NCBI RefSeq assembly: GCF_041224425.1
Contig: NZ_JBGFGL010000076.1
Coordinates: 186,001-250,000, forward strand
Reading direction: 5' to 3'
From: Psychroserpens sp041224425
GTDB lineage: Bacteria; Bacteroidota; Bacteroidia; Flavobacteriales; Flavobacteriaceae
DNA length: 64,000 bases
The position numbers were made by a program, and so were the translations under genes. Shown piece after piece: positions 18,650-27,422 of the stretch. Under the pieces are notes generated by a model, which did not search any database, was not told the DNA's origin, and saw only the letters and a list, made by a program, of their open reading frames with translations. Each line of letters opens with the position of its first letter. Positions within the stretch are counted from its first letter, which is position 1.

Positions 18650-19111
18650 TTAAGCTTCAGCAATCACTTCAAAAGTCAAGCCAACATTAACCGATCTGTG
18701 AAGTCTTACTTCAGCATCGTACTGTCCGAGACGCTTGATATTTCCACCTACGATAGAGATGTACTTTTTATCAACATCATGACCTTCATTTTTAAATGCA
18801 TTAGCCAAGTCCATGTTAGTAACAGAACCAAAAAGCTTATCACCAGCAGTTGCACCAGCACCAGCTTTTGCTGTTATTTTAATATCTAAAGCTTTCAATG
18901 CTTCGGCAGTTTTTTCAGCCTCTTCAATGATAGACTTTTCTTTAAATGCTCTTTGCTTCAAAGTTTCAGCCAATACTTTTTTAGCTGAAGTAGTAGCCAT
19001 AATGGCATACCCTTGAGGAATTAAATAATTTCTACCATAACCGTTCTTAACTGTTACAATATCGTCTTTAAATCCTAAATTATCAACGTCTTGTTTTAAT
19101 ATAAGTTCCAT
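18650..19111 (-). CDS. rplI: 50S ribosomal protein L9
   Basis: The product has 153 residues. The N-terminal L9 signature LGFKDDIVTVKNGYGRNYLIPQGYA is intact, followed by the long connecting helix and the C-terminal domain ending VGLTFEVIAEA. It binds 23S rRNA near the L1 stalk. It is the third gene of the classical bacterial S6-S18-L9 operon, with 13 bp between rpsR and rplI. Confidence 0.97.
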   Translation of the reverse strand: MELILKQDVDNLGFKDDIVTVKNGYGRNYLIPQGYAIMATTSAKKVLAETLKQRAFKEKSIIEEAEKTAEALKALDIKITAKAGAGATAGDKLFGSVTNMDLANAFKNEGHDVDKKYISIVGGNIKRLGQYDAEVRLHRSVNVGLTFEVIAEA

Positions 19112-19124
19112 AGTTATTGGTATT

Positions 19125-19421
19125 TTATTTTAATAAATCGGTTACGTAAGGTAACAATGCCAAGTGACGCGCTCTTTTTACAGCAACAGACACTTTTCTT
19201 TGGTATTTCAAAGACGTTCCTGTAAGACGTCTTGGTAAAATCTTACCTTGTTCGTTTACGAAGTTTAACAACCAATCTGGATCTTTGTAATCTACGTACT
19301 TAATTCCAGACTTCTTAAAGCGGCAATATTTCTTCGCTTTAGTCGTATCGATATTCAACGGAGTTAAATATCTGATTTCTCCGTCTTTTTTTCCTTTTGC
19401 TTGTTGTTCAATTGAAGACAT
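19125..19421 (-). CDS. rpsR: 30S ribosomal protein S18
   Basis: The product has 98 residues, slightly longer than the 75-residue E. coli protein because of an N-terminal extension (SSIEQQAKGKKDGEIRYLTP) common in Bacteroidota. The core KYCRFKKSGIKYVDYKDPDWLLNFVNEQGKILPRRLTGTS is conserved. It binds S6 in the platform of the small subunit. It is only 2 bp from the end of rpsF. Confidence 0.97.
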   Translation of the reverse strand: MSSIEQQAKGKKDGEIRYLTPLNIDTTKAKKYCRFKKSGIKYVDYKDPDWLLNFVNEQGKILPRRLTGTSLKYQRKVSVAVKRARHLALLPYVTDLLK

Positions 19422-19423
19422 AA

Positions 19424-19762
19424 TTACGCGTTTTGTTTGTTTCTAGTTCTTCTTTTCTCAGCCCAAGCAATGGCATGCTTGTCTAATTTCACAGTTAAGT
19501 GACGCATAAAACGTTCATCACGTCTAAACTCAACTTCCAGCGGAGATATAACCTCACCATCTACAGTGTACTCAAATAAGTGATAGAAACCACTTTTTTT
19601 GTTTTGGATTGGGTACGCTAATTTCTTTAAGCCCCAATCTTCCTTTGCTACCATCTTCGCTCCACGAGAAACAAGAAAATCTTCGTATTTCTTTACTGTT
19701 TCCTTTATCTGATCTTCAGATAAAACGGGATTTAAGATGAAAACAGTTTCATAATGATTCAT
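19424..19762 (-). CDS. rpsF: 30S ribosomal protein S6
   Basis: The product has 112 residues. The start at 19762 gives the canonical N-terminus MNHYETVFILNPVLSEDQ; the frame stays open upstream to 19828, but that stretch contains the promoter. The S6 core KKLAYPIQNKKSGFYHLFEY is intact. It is the first gene of the rpsF-rpsR-rplI operon, driven by a very good promoter at 19795-19825. Confidence 0.97.
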   Translation of the reverse strand: MNHYETVFILNPVLSEDQIKETVKKYEDFLVSRGAKMVAKEDWGLKKLAYPIQNKKSGFYHLFEYTVDGEVISPLEVEFRRDERFMRHLTVKLDKHAIAWAEKRRTRNKQNA

Positions 19763-19794
19763 ACTAAATGTATATTTATAGTTAAAAATGGGTG

Positions 19795-19825
19795 CAAAAA
19801 TAACTATTAATTCTATATTTGACAA
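19795..19825 (-). promoter_or_regulatory. rpsF operon promoter
   Basis: On the - strand a -33 TTG (19823-19825) is separated by 20 bp from a perfect -7 TATTTTTG (19795-19802). This matches the published Bacteroidota consensus. It lies 33 bp upstream of the start codon and therefore decides the 19762 start over the longer open frame. Confidence 0.8.
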
Positions 19826-19962
19826 CATTTTCCCCTCTAAAAATAACGGTAAGATAAATTTCTTAAAATTTTGTTAAAATTCACAGTTTACCGATGTTTT
19901 TTGGTTTTTATCCGAATTTTTCGTACTATTGTCGATATCTTAACCTAAAATATAATAATGTT

Positions 19963-20658
19963 ATGACTTTAAACTGTGTAGTAGTTGATGATTCTGCGAT
20001 TCAACGTCTATCGATCGTAAAGTTAATTGAGAATCATTCCTCACTTAACTTGATTGCAGAATACAGCAGCGCATTAGAAACCAAAAATGGGCTTAACAAA
20101 CACAAAGTAGACTTGATCTTCTTAGATATTGAGATGCCTGTACTGAATGGTTTCGAACTGCTGGATGTCCTCAACAACAAACCCCAAATCATTTTCGTTA
20201 CTGGAAAAACCGAATACGCGTTTAAAGCCTTTAATTATGATGCCACCGATTACCTACAAAAACCTATCACTAGGGAACGATTTAACCAATCAGTAGAAAA
20301 AGCGCTTGAGCAACATAAATTAAAGCTTGATTTTAACGAAACAGACGGTGAACACATCTTTGTGAAGAGTAACCTGAAAAAACGTAAAGTTTACATTAAA
20401 GACATTAAATGGATTGAGGCTCTAGGTGACTACGTGAAATTAGTTACCGAAGAAAACAGCTTAGTCGTTTTGTCTACAATGAAAGCTTTTGAAAAAGAAC
20501 TGCCTGAAGGCAAATTTTTAAGAATCCATAAATCCTACATCGTGAATCTAGATAAAATCGATAGGTTCAACAGTAAGAATGTAGAAGTGGGTGCTTATGA
20601 AATCCCATTGAGTAGAAACAAGAAAACCCAACTTGTGGACGCTTTAAACAATATGTAA
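19963..20658 (+). CDS. LytTR-family response regulator (orphan)
   Basis: The product has 231 residues. The receiver domain (1-120) has VVVDD, the phosphoacceptor Asp55 in DLIFLDIEMP, and the KP lysine in YLQKPI. A LytTR DNA-binding domain (about 135-231) has IFVKSNLKKRKVYIKDIKWIEALGDYVKL and FLRIHKSYIVNLDKI. LytTR proteins bind short direct repeats and usually activate transcription. No sensor kinase is adjacent. The start at 19963 is chosen because it begins the receiver sequence (MTLNCVVVDD); the frame is open upstream to 19894 but the extra residues look untranslated. In this window it is the best regulator candidate for the repeated motif upstream of T9SS genes, though only by inference. 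Confidence 0.9.
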   Translation: MTLNCVVVDDSAIQRLSIVKLIENHSSLNLIAEYSSALETKNGLNKHKVDLIFLDIEMPVLNGFELLDVLNNKPQIIFVTGKTEYAFKAFNYDATDYLQKPITRERFNQSVEKALEQHKLKLDFNETDGEHIFVKSNLKKRKVYIKDIKWIEALGDYVKLVTEENSLVVLSTMKAFEKELPEGKFLRIHKSYIVNLDKIDRFNSKNVEVGAYEIPLSRNKKTQLVDALNNM

Positions 20659-20710
20659 TTGGCAAAGAGCACTACTCGTTTGAAGATATAACGTTAAACC
20701 TAACTTAACT

Positions 20711-23164
20711 TTAATAATTATCGACATTTAGTATTACTCGAATTGCCCTAAAATCTTTCACACTTAAGAAGCTATTGTTAATTTTAACAATGGCTTCTTT
20801 TGTTTTGGACAAGGACTGTTTCTGTGGAATCTTGACCAAGACATGCTTCAGGTACTGATTTCTAATTCTAGCTACTGGTGGAAATTCTGGTCCAAGCACA
20901 TGCTCATGGAAAACAGTTCGTAAGGATTTGGCATACCACTCTGCTCCAACATTCACCTTTTGATAATCCTTATGCTTAAAGGTAATCTTGATCATTCTGT
21001 AAATTGGTGGATATTTATAAGTATAGCGATCTTCCATCTGTTCAGTATACATCTGCTCAAAGTCGTTGGTTGATACTTGCTGAAGTATGCGATGATAAGG
21101 GTTATACGATTGAATGATTACTTTACCACGTTCCTTGGTTCGTCCTGAACGTCCTGACACTTGTGCCATTAATTGAAAACTTCGCTCATGCGCTCTAAAA
21201 TCTGGAAAGTTCAGCATATTATCTGCATTCATGATACCAACCAATCGTACATTTCTAAAATCCAAACCTTTGGTCAACATTTGGGTACCAACCAATATAT
21301 CGATGTCACCTTGTTCTAAAGCCGTTATAATTTTTTCATAGCCATACTTGCCACGTGTCGTATCTAAATCCATACGAGCCACCTTATGGTCTGGAAACAA
21401 GGCTTTCGCCTCCTCCTCAACTTGCTCGGTTCCAAAACCCTTACTATCTAATTCGACACTCCCACAAGCCTCACAAGTTTTAGGCATAGCTACGTTGTAA
21501 CCGCAATAATGGCAACGCAACTGATTGCGATACTGATGATAAGTCAAACTCACATCACAATTTGGACATTGAGGTGAATGCCCACAAGTCAAGCATTCTA
21601 CAATAGGTGAAAAGCCACGTCGATTTTGAAACAGAATTACCTGATGATTTTCTTTTAGGGTGTCTTGTATTTCAGTAATCAATCGATCACTAAAATGCCC
21701 TGTCATGCGTTTCCGCTTGTGTTTATCCTTGAGATCAACAATTTCAATATCTGGCATTAACACATTATTATAACGATGCTTCAATTCTACCAAACCATAT
21801 TTACCCTGTTGTGCATTGAAATAACTTTCTAAACTGGGTGTTGCTGAACCTAACAAGGTTTTGGCCTGAAACATTGTAGCCAAAACAATGGCAGTATCCC
21901 TTGCATGATATCTTGGTGCTGGATCAAATTGCTTAAAAGAGGATTCATGTTCTTCATCGACAATAACCAATCCTAAATCTTGAAATGGCAATAACACTGA
22001 AGAACGGGCACCTAAAACAATCTTTGCCTTTTTTGAATTTTGCAAGACCTGATTCCAAACCTCAACCCGTTCATGAGAGGAATATTTACTGTGAAACACT
22101 GCAACCTGCTCACCAAAATATTCTTGAAGTCGCTCAACCAATTGTGTAGTCAAAGCAATTTCGGGAAGCAGATACAATACTTGCTTTTGATTATTTAGTT
22201 GCTTTTCGATGAGCTTTACATAGAGTTCTGTTTTACCAGAGGAAGTTACCCCATGCAAAAGCGTAATATTCTCTTTTTCAAAACATTGCTCTATTTTATT
22301 TAAAGCTATTTCTTGATGTTTGTTTAAAGCTTTTGAATCAGATTCTGCTTCACCTTCAAATTGAATACGATCGGTTTGAATATGGTAATCTTCTAAAATA
22401 CCCTTATCGACAAGCGCTTTTATAATGGCTGACGAGGCATTGCTCTCTTCGGTTAATTCTGAAACTTTTACTGGCTTCTTAGTCTTGGCTGAGATTGAAA
22501 ACAAAGTCATCACGACATCGCGCTGTTTCGGCGCACGACTTAAATCCTCCAGTAAATTTTGTAAAGCAGCTTCAGATGTATAGGCATTGTTCAATCTGAT
22601 ATACCGAACCAATTTCGGTTTATACTTTTCATAGATTTCCTCTTGCACATGAATTACTTCCTTATCGATAAGACGCTTGATGACAGGAAGAACATTTTTT
22701 TTGTCTAAAATATCCATCAAATCCTGGATTTTCAGTGAAGATTGATGATGTAATGCCTCATACACAATGAATTCATCATCTTGTAATTCTTCATCACTTA
22801 CCTGAACATCCTCTTGTCTGTAAATAATTGTTTCGCTTTCTAGAATAAAAGCATTTGGAAGTGCCGCACGCATGACTTCGCCTACAGTACACAAATAATA
22901 ACTGGCAATCCATTTCCAATGTTCCAATTGCACTTTAGTAACAATTGGCGTGTCGTCTAAAATTTGATGAATTTCCTTAGCATCGTAAACTTGAGGTGCT
23001 TTTTGATGGATGTTTTCCACCAATCCAGTATAAATTTTCCGTTTTCCGAAAGGCACTGAAACACGCATACCAGGTTGTAAAAAATCAGCTTCAGCAGGCG
23101 TAATGGCATAGGTAAAGCTTTTTTCCAAAGGGATGGGCAATATGACATCTACAAAATTATTCAG
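20711..23164 (-). CDS. priA: Primosomal protein N' (PriA helicase)
   Basis: The product has about 817 residues. It contains an N-terminal 3'-DNA-binding domain, Walker A GVTSSGKTE, the DEAH-type VDEEHESSFK, a helicase C domain with QVSGRSGRTKERGKVIIQ, and the zinc-binding insert with four CxxC pairs (CLTCGHSPQCPNC, CHYCG, CEACG). It restarts stalled replication forks. The start needs care: conserved PriA N-terminal sequence (FVDVILPIPLEKSF) continues upstream of the TTG at 23140 that a gene finder would choose, no in-frame ATG exists, and a TAG closes the frame at once upstream. A CTG at 23164 or ATT at 23167 is the likely real start. Confidence 0.93.
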   Translation of the reverse strand: MNNFVDVILPIPLEKSFTYAITPAEADFLQPGMRVSVPFGKRKIYTGLVENIHQKAPQVYDAKEIHQILDDTPIVTKVQLEHWKWIASYYLCTVGEVMRAALPNAFILESETIIYRQEDVQVSDEELQDDEFIVYEALHHQSSLKIQDLMDILDKKNVLPVIKRLIDKEVIHVQEEIYEKYKPKLVRYIRLNNAYTSEAALQNLLEDLSRAPKQRDVVMTLFSISAKTKKPVKVSELTEESNASSAIIKALVDKGILEDYHIQTDRIQFEGEAESDSKALNKHQEIALNKIEQCFEKENITLLHGVTSSGKTELYVKLIEKQLNNQKQVLYLLPEIALTTQLVERLQEYFGEQVAVFHSKYSSHERVEVWNQVLQNSKKAKIVLGARSSVLLPFQDLGLVIVDEEHESSFKQFDPAPRYHARDTAIVLATMFQAKTLLGSATPSLESYFNAQQGKYGLVELKHRYNNVLMPDIEIVDLKDKHKRKRMTGHFSDRLITEIQDTLKENHQVILFQNRRGFSPIVECLTCGHSPQCPNCDVSLTYHQYRNQLRCHYCGYNVAMPKTCEACGSVELDSKGFGTEQVEEEAKALFPDHKVARMDLDTTRGKYGYEKIITALEQGDIDILVGTQMLTKGLDFRNVRLVGIMNADNMLNFPDFRAHERSFQLMAQVSGRSGRTKERGKVIIQSYNPYHRILQQVSTNDFEQMYTEQMEDRYTYKYPPIYRMIKITFKHKDYQKVNVGAEWYAKSLRTVFHEHVLGPEFPPVARIRNQYLKHVLVKIPQKQSLSKTKEAIVKINNSFLSVKDFRAIRVILNVDNY

Positions 23165-23185
23165 AATCTATTGTTTTTAAATAAA

Positions 23186-23617
23186 TCAACCTTCTATCCT
23201 TACCCAGTACTGTGTCTTATAGAAGAATGCAAGGTAACCACGAACTTGAAGTTTGTCAGGGTTATTGTCGTCTAATTTCAATCGACATGAATAAATATTG
23301 CCATCTTCAGGATTGGTAATGGTTCCTTTTTTATAGGTGTCTTTATCAACTTTTTCCATATCCTTGATTATGACCAGTCCTAAAATAGGCTTGTTATAAT
23401 CTTCTCCATCACAGTTCTCACATGACAAATCTCGTTTTGTAGCATCAAATATTTCGATGATTTTTCCATAGATTTTATCATTCTTTTTATAAATCTCAAC
23501 AATAGATTTTTCTTCACCTGTATTATCATCAACAGTCTTCCATTTACCTAAGATGTCTTGACCATTGAGATAAAAAGATGAAAAACAACAAATAAAGAAA
23601 ACCGTTAAATATCGCAT
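23186..23617 (-). CDS. DUF2147 secreted protein
   Basis: The product has 143 residues. A signal peptide (MRYLTVFFICCFSSFYLNG, cut before Q) is followed by DILGKWKTVDDNTGEEKSIVEIYKKNDKIYGKI, the hallmark of DUF2147, and a C-terminal CRLKL...VRGYLAFFYKTQYWVRI. CENC could form a disulfide. The family is periplasmic or surface located and has a lipocalin-like barrel of unknown ligand. It starts 1 bp after the BrkB-like gene ends, so the two are co-transcribed, and priA follows 21 bp later. Confidence 0.87.
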   Translation of the reverse strand: MRYLTVFFICCFSSFYLNGQDILGKWKTVDDNTGEEKSIVEIYKKNDKIYGKIIEIFDATKRDLSCENCDGEDYNKPILGLVIIKDMEKVDKDTYKKGTITNPEDGNIYSCRLKLDDNNPDKLQVRGYLAFFYKTQYWVRIEG

Positions 23618-23618
23618 A

Positions 23619-24536
23619 TTATCTATGTTTACGCAATTTAGTTAATGATACATTAAGCTCAAATCCGAGCAACAGGATATTGGCATTCAACCAAAAATAG
23701 AACATCAAAATCAATAAAGCACCAATAGAGCCATATAGTTTATTGTATTGCGCAAAATTTTCAATGTAGATTCCAAACAGGTATGAGGTTAAGATAATGA
23801 GTAAGGTGGTAAACAGAGCTCCAATAGAAAAAAACTTGAATTGTTTACCTTCCTTGGTACCAAAATAATATAGCGTAGCTGTTGCCAAATAAACCATAAT
23901 AACAAAAAAGAGGTATTGAGACCATACCAACAGACTGGTATTTTGGTTTTTAATATGAGCAAGTTCCACAATGTTCTCAACCACATAAATATTAAAGAAT
24001 CCCAAAACAGCCACAGTAAGAATCAACAAAAATGCCAAAATCAAAGCGATTCCTAATGCATACATATATTGTTTAAATACATTTCGGGTCAATTGTTCGT
24101 GATAGGAACTTTCAAATCCAGAAAACACAGCATTCACGCCATTTGCCATCAACAAAATGGAAATCAGAAATACCGAAGAAATCAGTCCGCCACCTTTGAT
24201 GTTCTCAAAAATATTTTCATGGAAAAAATCGGTGGTTGTTGGTGGCAAAAACGATTGCAGGAAATTTAAAAACTCATCTTCAAAGCCCTGAATCGGGATG
24301 TAAGGAATTACAATGATCACAAACAACAAAAAAGGAAATAATGCCATAAAAAAACTATAGGCAATAGCACTCGCTCTGGTACTCAATGCTCCTTTAACAA
24401 TTCCAATGATGTAAAGTTCCAGTAAGTCATACAATGATAAACCCTCCAAAACCTTTGGTTTTATTTGTTTAAAGAGCTTTACCAATAGATTGACTACAGG
24501 GATTTTCTCTAACTTATCTTCAATGGGTTTAGACAT
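23619..24536 (-). CDS. YihY/BrkB family inner-membrane protein
   Basis: The product has 305 residues with about six transmembrane helices. Family motifs are ASAIAYSFFMALFPFLLFVIIVIP near the N-terminus, the FxGFESSYHEQLTRNVFKQY loop, and the C-terminal YGSIGALLILMFYFWLNANILLLGFELN. The family was once called RNase BN in error; its transport or structural function remains unclear. It is the first gene of a likely operon with the DUF2147 gene. Confidence 0.9.
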   Translation of the reverse strand: MSKPIEDKLEKIPVVNLLVKLFKQIKPKVLEGLSLYDLLELYIIGIVKGALSTRASAIAYSFFMALFPFLLFVIIVIPYIPIQGFEDEFLNFLQSFLPPTTTDFFHENIFENIKGGGLISSVFLISILLMANGVNAVFSGFESSYHEQLTRNVFKQYMYALGIALILAFLLILTVAVLGFFNIYVVENIVELAHIKNQNTSLLVWSQYLFFVIMVYLATATLYYFGTKEGKQFKFFSIGALFTTLLIILTSYLFGIYIENFAQYNKLYGSIGALLILMFYFWLNANILLLGFELNVSLTKLRKHR

Positions 24537-24660
24537 GTAATGATCTGGATAATTGTTTCTGAGGCTTCACTCTCTTTAAAAGTAGAAAACTTACACGAAC
24601 AAATTTAAGAAATCCGCAAAAACTTACAATCTACAATGCCATGCTTCCAACGAAAAGAAG

Positions 24661-24668
24661 TATCTTTG
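24661..24668 (+). promoter_or_regulatory. -7 element of purB
   Basis: TATCTTTG is a perfect TAnnTTTG. It lies 36 bp before the ATG at 24705 and downstream of the earlier in-frame ATG at 24636, so it argues that translation starts at 24705. No strong -33 TTG is visible. Confidence 0.55.
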
Positions 24669-24704
24669 ATGTCTTTAAGTTTTGAGATCCAAATTCATCT
24701 GTTT

Positions 24705-26048
24705 ATGTCTATATCGTCATTAAACGCCATTTCACCAATTGATGGTCGTTACCGGAATAAAGTAGAAAAACTATCTCCCTATTTTTCAGAAGAGGCACTT
24801 ATAAAGTATCGTGTTCAAGTAGAGATAGAATATTTCATAGCGCTTTGTGAAGCTAAATTACCCCAACTTGCTGATGTAGACCCTAAGGTGTTTAGCGACT
24901 TGAGATCTGTTTACACTTCGTTTTCATCTGAAGATGCCAAAGCCATCAAGGACATAGAACGTGTTACGAACCATGACGTTAAAGCGGTTGAATACTTTAT
25001 TAAGGAGCAGTTTGACAAACTCAACCTCAGCACTCATAAGGAGTTTATCCATTTTGGACTAACTTCCCAAGACATCAATAATACAGCAATTCCCTTGAGT
25101 ATTAAGGATGCCATGAACGATGTTTATGTTCCTGAATACTTTGAATTGCTGAAAAAACTAAAAGCCCTTGCAGAAGAATGGAGTTCGGTACCAATGCTGG
25201 CAAGAACGCATGGACAACCTGCGTCGCCTACACGATTGGGCAAGGAAATTCAAGTTTTTGTCACGCGTTTGGAAGAGCAGTTCAATTTATTGAACGACAT
25301 CCCAAGTGCCGCAAAATTTGGAGGTGCCACAGGTAATTTCAATGCGCATAAAGTAGCGTATCCTGATATGGACTGGAAAACTTTCGGAACCAATTTTGTG
25401 CAAGAAAAGTTAGGCTTACAGCATTCCTTTCCAACAACTCAAATTGAGCATTACGATCACATGGCAGCGCTATTTGATGCTTTGAAACGTATCAATACCA
25501 TCATCATTGATTTAGACCGTGACATTTGGACCTATGTATCAATGGATTATTTCAAGCAAAAAATCAAAAAAGGCGAAGTTGGCAGTAGTGCTATGCCTCA
25601 TAAAGTCAATCCGATAGATTTTGAAAATTCTGAAGGAAATTTAGGAATAGCAAATGCTATATTTGAACATCTTGCTGCTAAACTTCCCATCTCTAGATTG
25701 CAACGCGATTTAACGGATAGTACTGTTTTACGAAATGTAGGTGTACCATTTGGTCATACCTTAATCGGATTTAAATCTACCCTTAAAGGTTTAAATAAGC
25801 TATTATTGAACGTAGCTAAGTTTGAAGAAGACTTGGAAAAAAACTGGGCTGTTGTTGCTGAAGCGATACAAACCATTTTACGCCGTGAAGGATATCCAAA
25901 TCCGTATGAAGCCTTAAAGGGATTAACACGAACAAACGAGGCGATTAATCAAGATACGATTTCCAATTTTATTGATACCTTAGAGGTTTCCGATTCGATA
26001 AAAAAGGAATTGAAAGCGATTAGTCCAAGTAACTATACAGGAATTTAA
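24705..26048 (+). CDS. purB: Adenylosuccinate lyase
   Basis: The product has 447 residues. It begins LNAISPIDGRYRNKVEKLSPYFSE, has ARTHGQPASPTRLGKE and the fumarase/aspartase-superfamily signature GSSAMPHKVNPIDFENSEGN with the flexible catalytic loop. It acts twice in purine synthesis, splitting SAICAR to AICAR and adenylosuccinate to AMP, releasing fumarate. The frame extends upstream to 24636, but a -7 element and a non-conserved stretch lie there. It is followed 1 bp later by a small membrane protein gene. purL, another purine gene, starts at 63525 but is not linked. Confidence 0.96.
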   Translation: MSISSLNAISPIDGRYRNKVEKLSPYFSEEALIKYRVQVEIEYFIALCEAKLPQLADVDPKVFSDLRSVYTSFSSEDAKAIKDIERVTNHDVKAVEYFIKEQFDKLNLSTHKEFIHFGLTSQDINNTAIPLSIKDAMNDVYVPEYFELLKKLKALAEEWSSVPMLARTHGQPASPTRLGKEIQVFVTRLEEQFNLLNDIPSAAKFGGATGNFNAHKVAYPDMDWKTFGTNFVQEKLGLQHSFPTTQIEHYDHMAALFDALKRINTIIIDLDRDIWTYVSMDYFKQKIKKGEVGSSAMPHKVNPIDFENSEGNLGIANAIFEHLAAKLPISRLQRDLTDSTVLRNVGVPFGHTLIGFKSTLKGLNKLLLNVAKFEEDLEKNWAVVAEAIQTILRREGYPNPYEALKGLTRTNEAINQDTISNFIDTLEVSDSIKKELKAISPSNYTGI

Positions 26049-26049
26049 T

Positions 26050-26268
26050 ATGAGCTTCAGTAAAAACTCTTTAGCGCTTATCTACACAGGTATTATCCTC
26101 CTTAGTTTTTTTCTATCTGGAATCTTTGATGTATTAGACTACTTAATAGTTAAAGCGCTATTATTTATTGGCTTTGGAATACTTGGTGCCCTATTGGTTT
26201 GGATTGCCGTAAAAGAACCCAATAAAAAAATCACCTCGAATAATACTACCCAAGGTGATTCAAATTAA
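26050..26268 (+). CDS. Small membrane protein, 72 residues, unknown
   Basis: Two predicted transmembrane helices (about 8-27 and 32-53) are followed by a short polar tail. The start codon lies 1 bp after the purB stop (TAA-T-ATG), so it is translationally coupled to purB. I recognise no family. Its last 45 bases double as the terminator of the convergent ECF operon (26223-26260), which constrains the C-terminal codons. That the gene is real is supported by the coupling and the membrane pattern. Confidence 0.65.
   Translation: MSFSKNSLALIYTGIILLSFFLSGIFDVLDYLIVKALLFIGFGILGALLVWIAVKEPNKKITSNNTTQGDSN
26223..26260 (-). terminator. Terminator of the ECF sigma/DUF4252 operon, inside a convergent coding region
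   Basis: AATCACCT (26229-26236) pairs with AGGTGATT (26253-26260) around a 16-nt loop. On the - strand the stem is followed by a run of T (26223-26230). It lies wholly within the end of the 72-residue membrane protein gene on the other strand. Confidence 0.7.
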
Positions 26269-26290
26269 CATTCTAATAGTTCCAATTTAT

Positions 26291-26839
26291 TTACTCAAAA
26301 AAATTGGTAAAACGTTTTAATTCTGAATCGTCGATATTGGCTTTCTCAAAAACCTTTGAAAGCGTCATGATTTTATTAGCTGTCATATCATCTCCCAAAA
26401 CCCTTACCAAAGCAAAACCTTTATCTTGTGAATGACCCATTAAAATGATCTCGTCTATACTATCTTCCTCTCCGAGAAACTTTACCACAAACTTCCCATC
26501 TGTACTGTTTCCGCCTCGCATGAGTTCTTCATATTTAGGGTCTTTCAAAATCGTTTGAACTTTCGCTAGTTCAACTTCAAACTCTGCAGTATCAGTACTA
26601 TCGTCTAAAACATAAGCCAATAGACTTAATTTCTCAACAGAATCTAAGGCATCAGCTTCCTCTTCAGTAAGAGTTTCCTCATCGATATCTAACATACTAG
26701 TAGGCACATCCAAAGTTGTAAAACCAGGTGCCAATTCACTATCGACGTAGTAGCTTTGCAATGTTGGGCCTTGGTTGCAACTTTGAAAGGTTACAACCAA
26801 GATCAACAAAGCGATTATGGTTTTGATTGATGAATTCAT
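26291..26839 (-). CDS. DUF4252 lipoprotein
   Basis: The product has 182 residues. A lipoprotein signal (ALLILVVTFQSCN; lipobox Cys about residue 21) precedes an acidic spacer (DIDEETLTEEEADALDS) and a DUF4252-like core with SLLAYVL and a C-terminal DEIILMGHSQDKGFALVRVLGD. It is the second of two DUF4252 genes, 4 bp after the first, and the last gene of the ECF sigma operon. The function is unknown; members often sit beside ECF sigma/anti-sigma pairs, so they may be output or feedback proteins of the envelope stress circuit. Confidence 0.82.
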   Translation of the reverse strand: MNSSIKTIIALLILVVTFQSCNQGPTLQSYYVDSELAPGFTTLDVPTSMLDIDEETLTEEEADALDSVEKLSLLAYVLDDSTDTAEFEVELAKVQTILKDPKYEELMRGGNSTDGKFVVKFLGEEDSIDEIILMGHSQDKGFALVRVLGDDMTANKIMTLSKVFEKANIDDSELKRFTNFFE

Positions 26840-26843
26840 AATC

Positions 26844-27410
26844 TTAATTTTTTCCAGCTTTTTTCAATTGATCTCCACCTGGCATATTCATCTGATTTGT
26901 CAATTTAGAAATTTGTCTCAAATCGATATCTCCAGTTAAGCTCAATAAAACCGTTTCGATTTCTCTTTTCTTTCCATTGATGGTAATGTCTTGATCTTTT
27001 GTCATTTCCTTGATGCCATTTATGAACATCAATAGCTCTTTAACATGGTTTTCATCCTTCCCTTCTCTCACATAGAAATTCACGGTTTGATCACCATCTT
27101 TCACACGCATCAACTCTTCCATTTTAGAACTTTTTAAATAGCTTGATACCGTAGCATTCATATCGGCTGAAATTTTTTCATCTCCAGTAGTGAATACCTT
27201 AAAATTAGTAATGCTTTCAGCCATATCAAGATAACCTTGCATTTCAGGATCATCAACATCTATTCCCATAGTGGCCAACATTTTAAACATTTTTTGGTTT
27301 ACCACTACAGAAGTGACCTCATCTAGATTTTCAAATTTATCAAAAACGCTCTGTGCAGTTAAAGTTACTGACGATAGCATTAATGCGAGTATTACGATTA
27401 CATTTTTCAT
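26844..27410 (-). CDS. DUF4252 periplasmic protein
   Basis: The product has 188 residues. The signal peptide is MKNVIVILALMLSSVTLTA-Q. The core has VFDKFENLDEVTSVVVNQKMFKMLATMG and FKVFTTGDEKISADMNATVSSYLKSSKMEELMRVKDGDQTVNFYVREGK, the DUF4252 pattern. It lacks the lipobox of its downstream paralogue, so one copy is soluble and one anchored. It is 12 bp downstream of the anti-sigma candidate gene in the ECF operon. Confidence 0.85.
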   Translation of the reverse strand: MKNVIVILALMLSSVTLTAQSVFDKFENLDEVTSVVVNQKMFKMLATMGIDVDDPEMQGYLDMAESITNFKVFTTGDEKISADMNATVSSYLKSSKMEELMRVKDGDQTVNFYVREGKDENHVKELLMFINGIKEMTKDQDITINGKKREIETVLLSLTGDIDLRQISKLTNQMNMPGGDQLKKAGKN

Positions 27411-27422
27411 GATTACTTGTTT

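Noticed and set aside
24636..24704. Longer N-terminus for purB
   Set aside because: The extra 23 residues are not conserved, and a perfect -7 promoter element lies inside this stretch at 24661.
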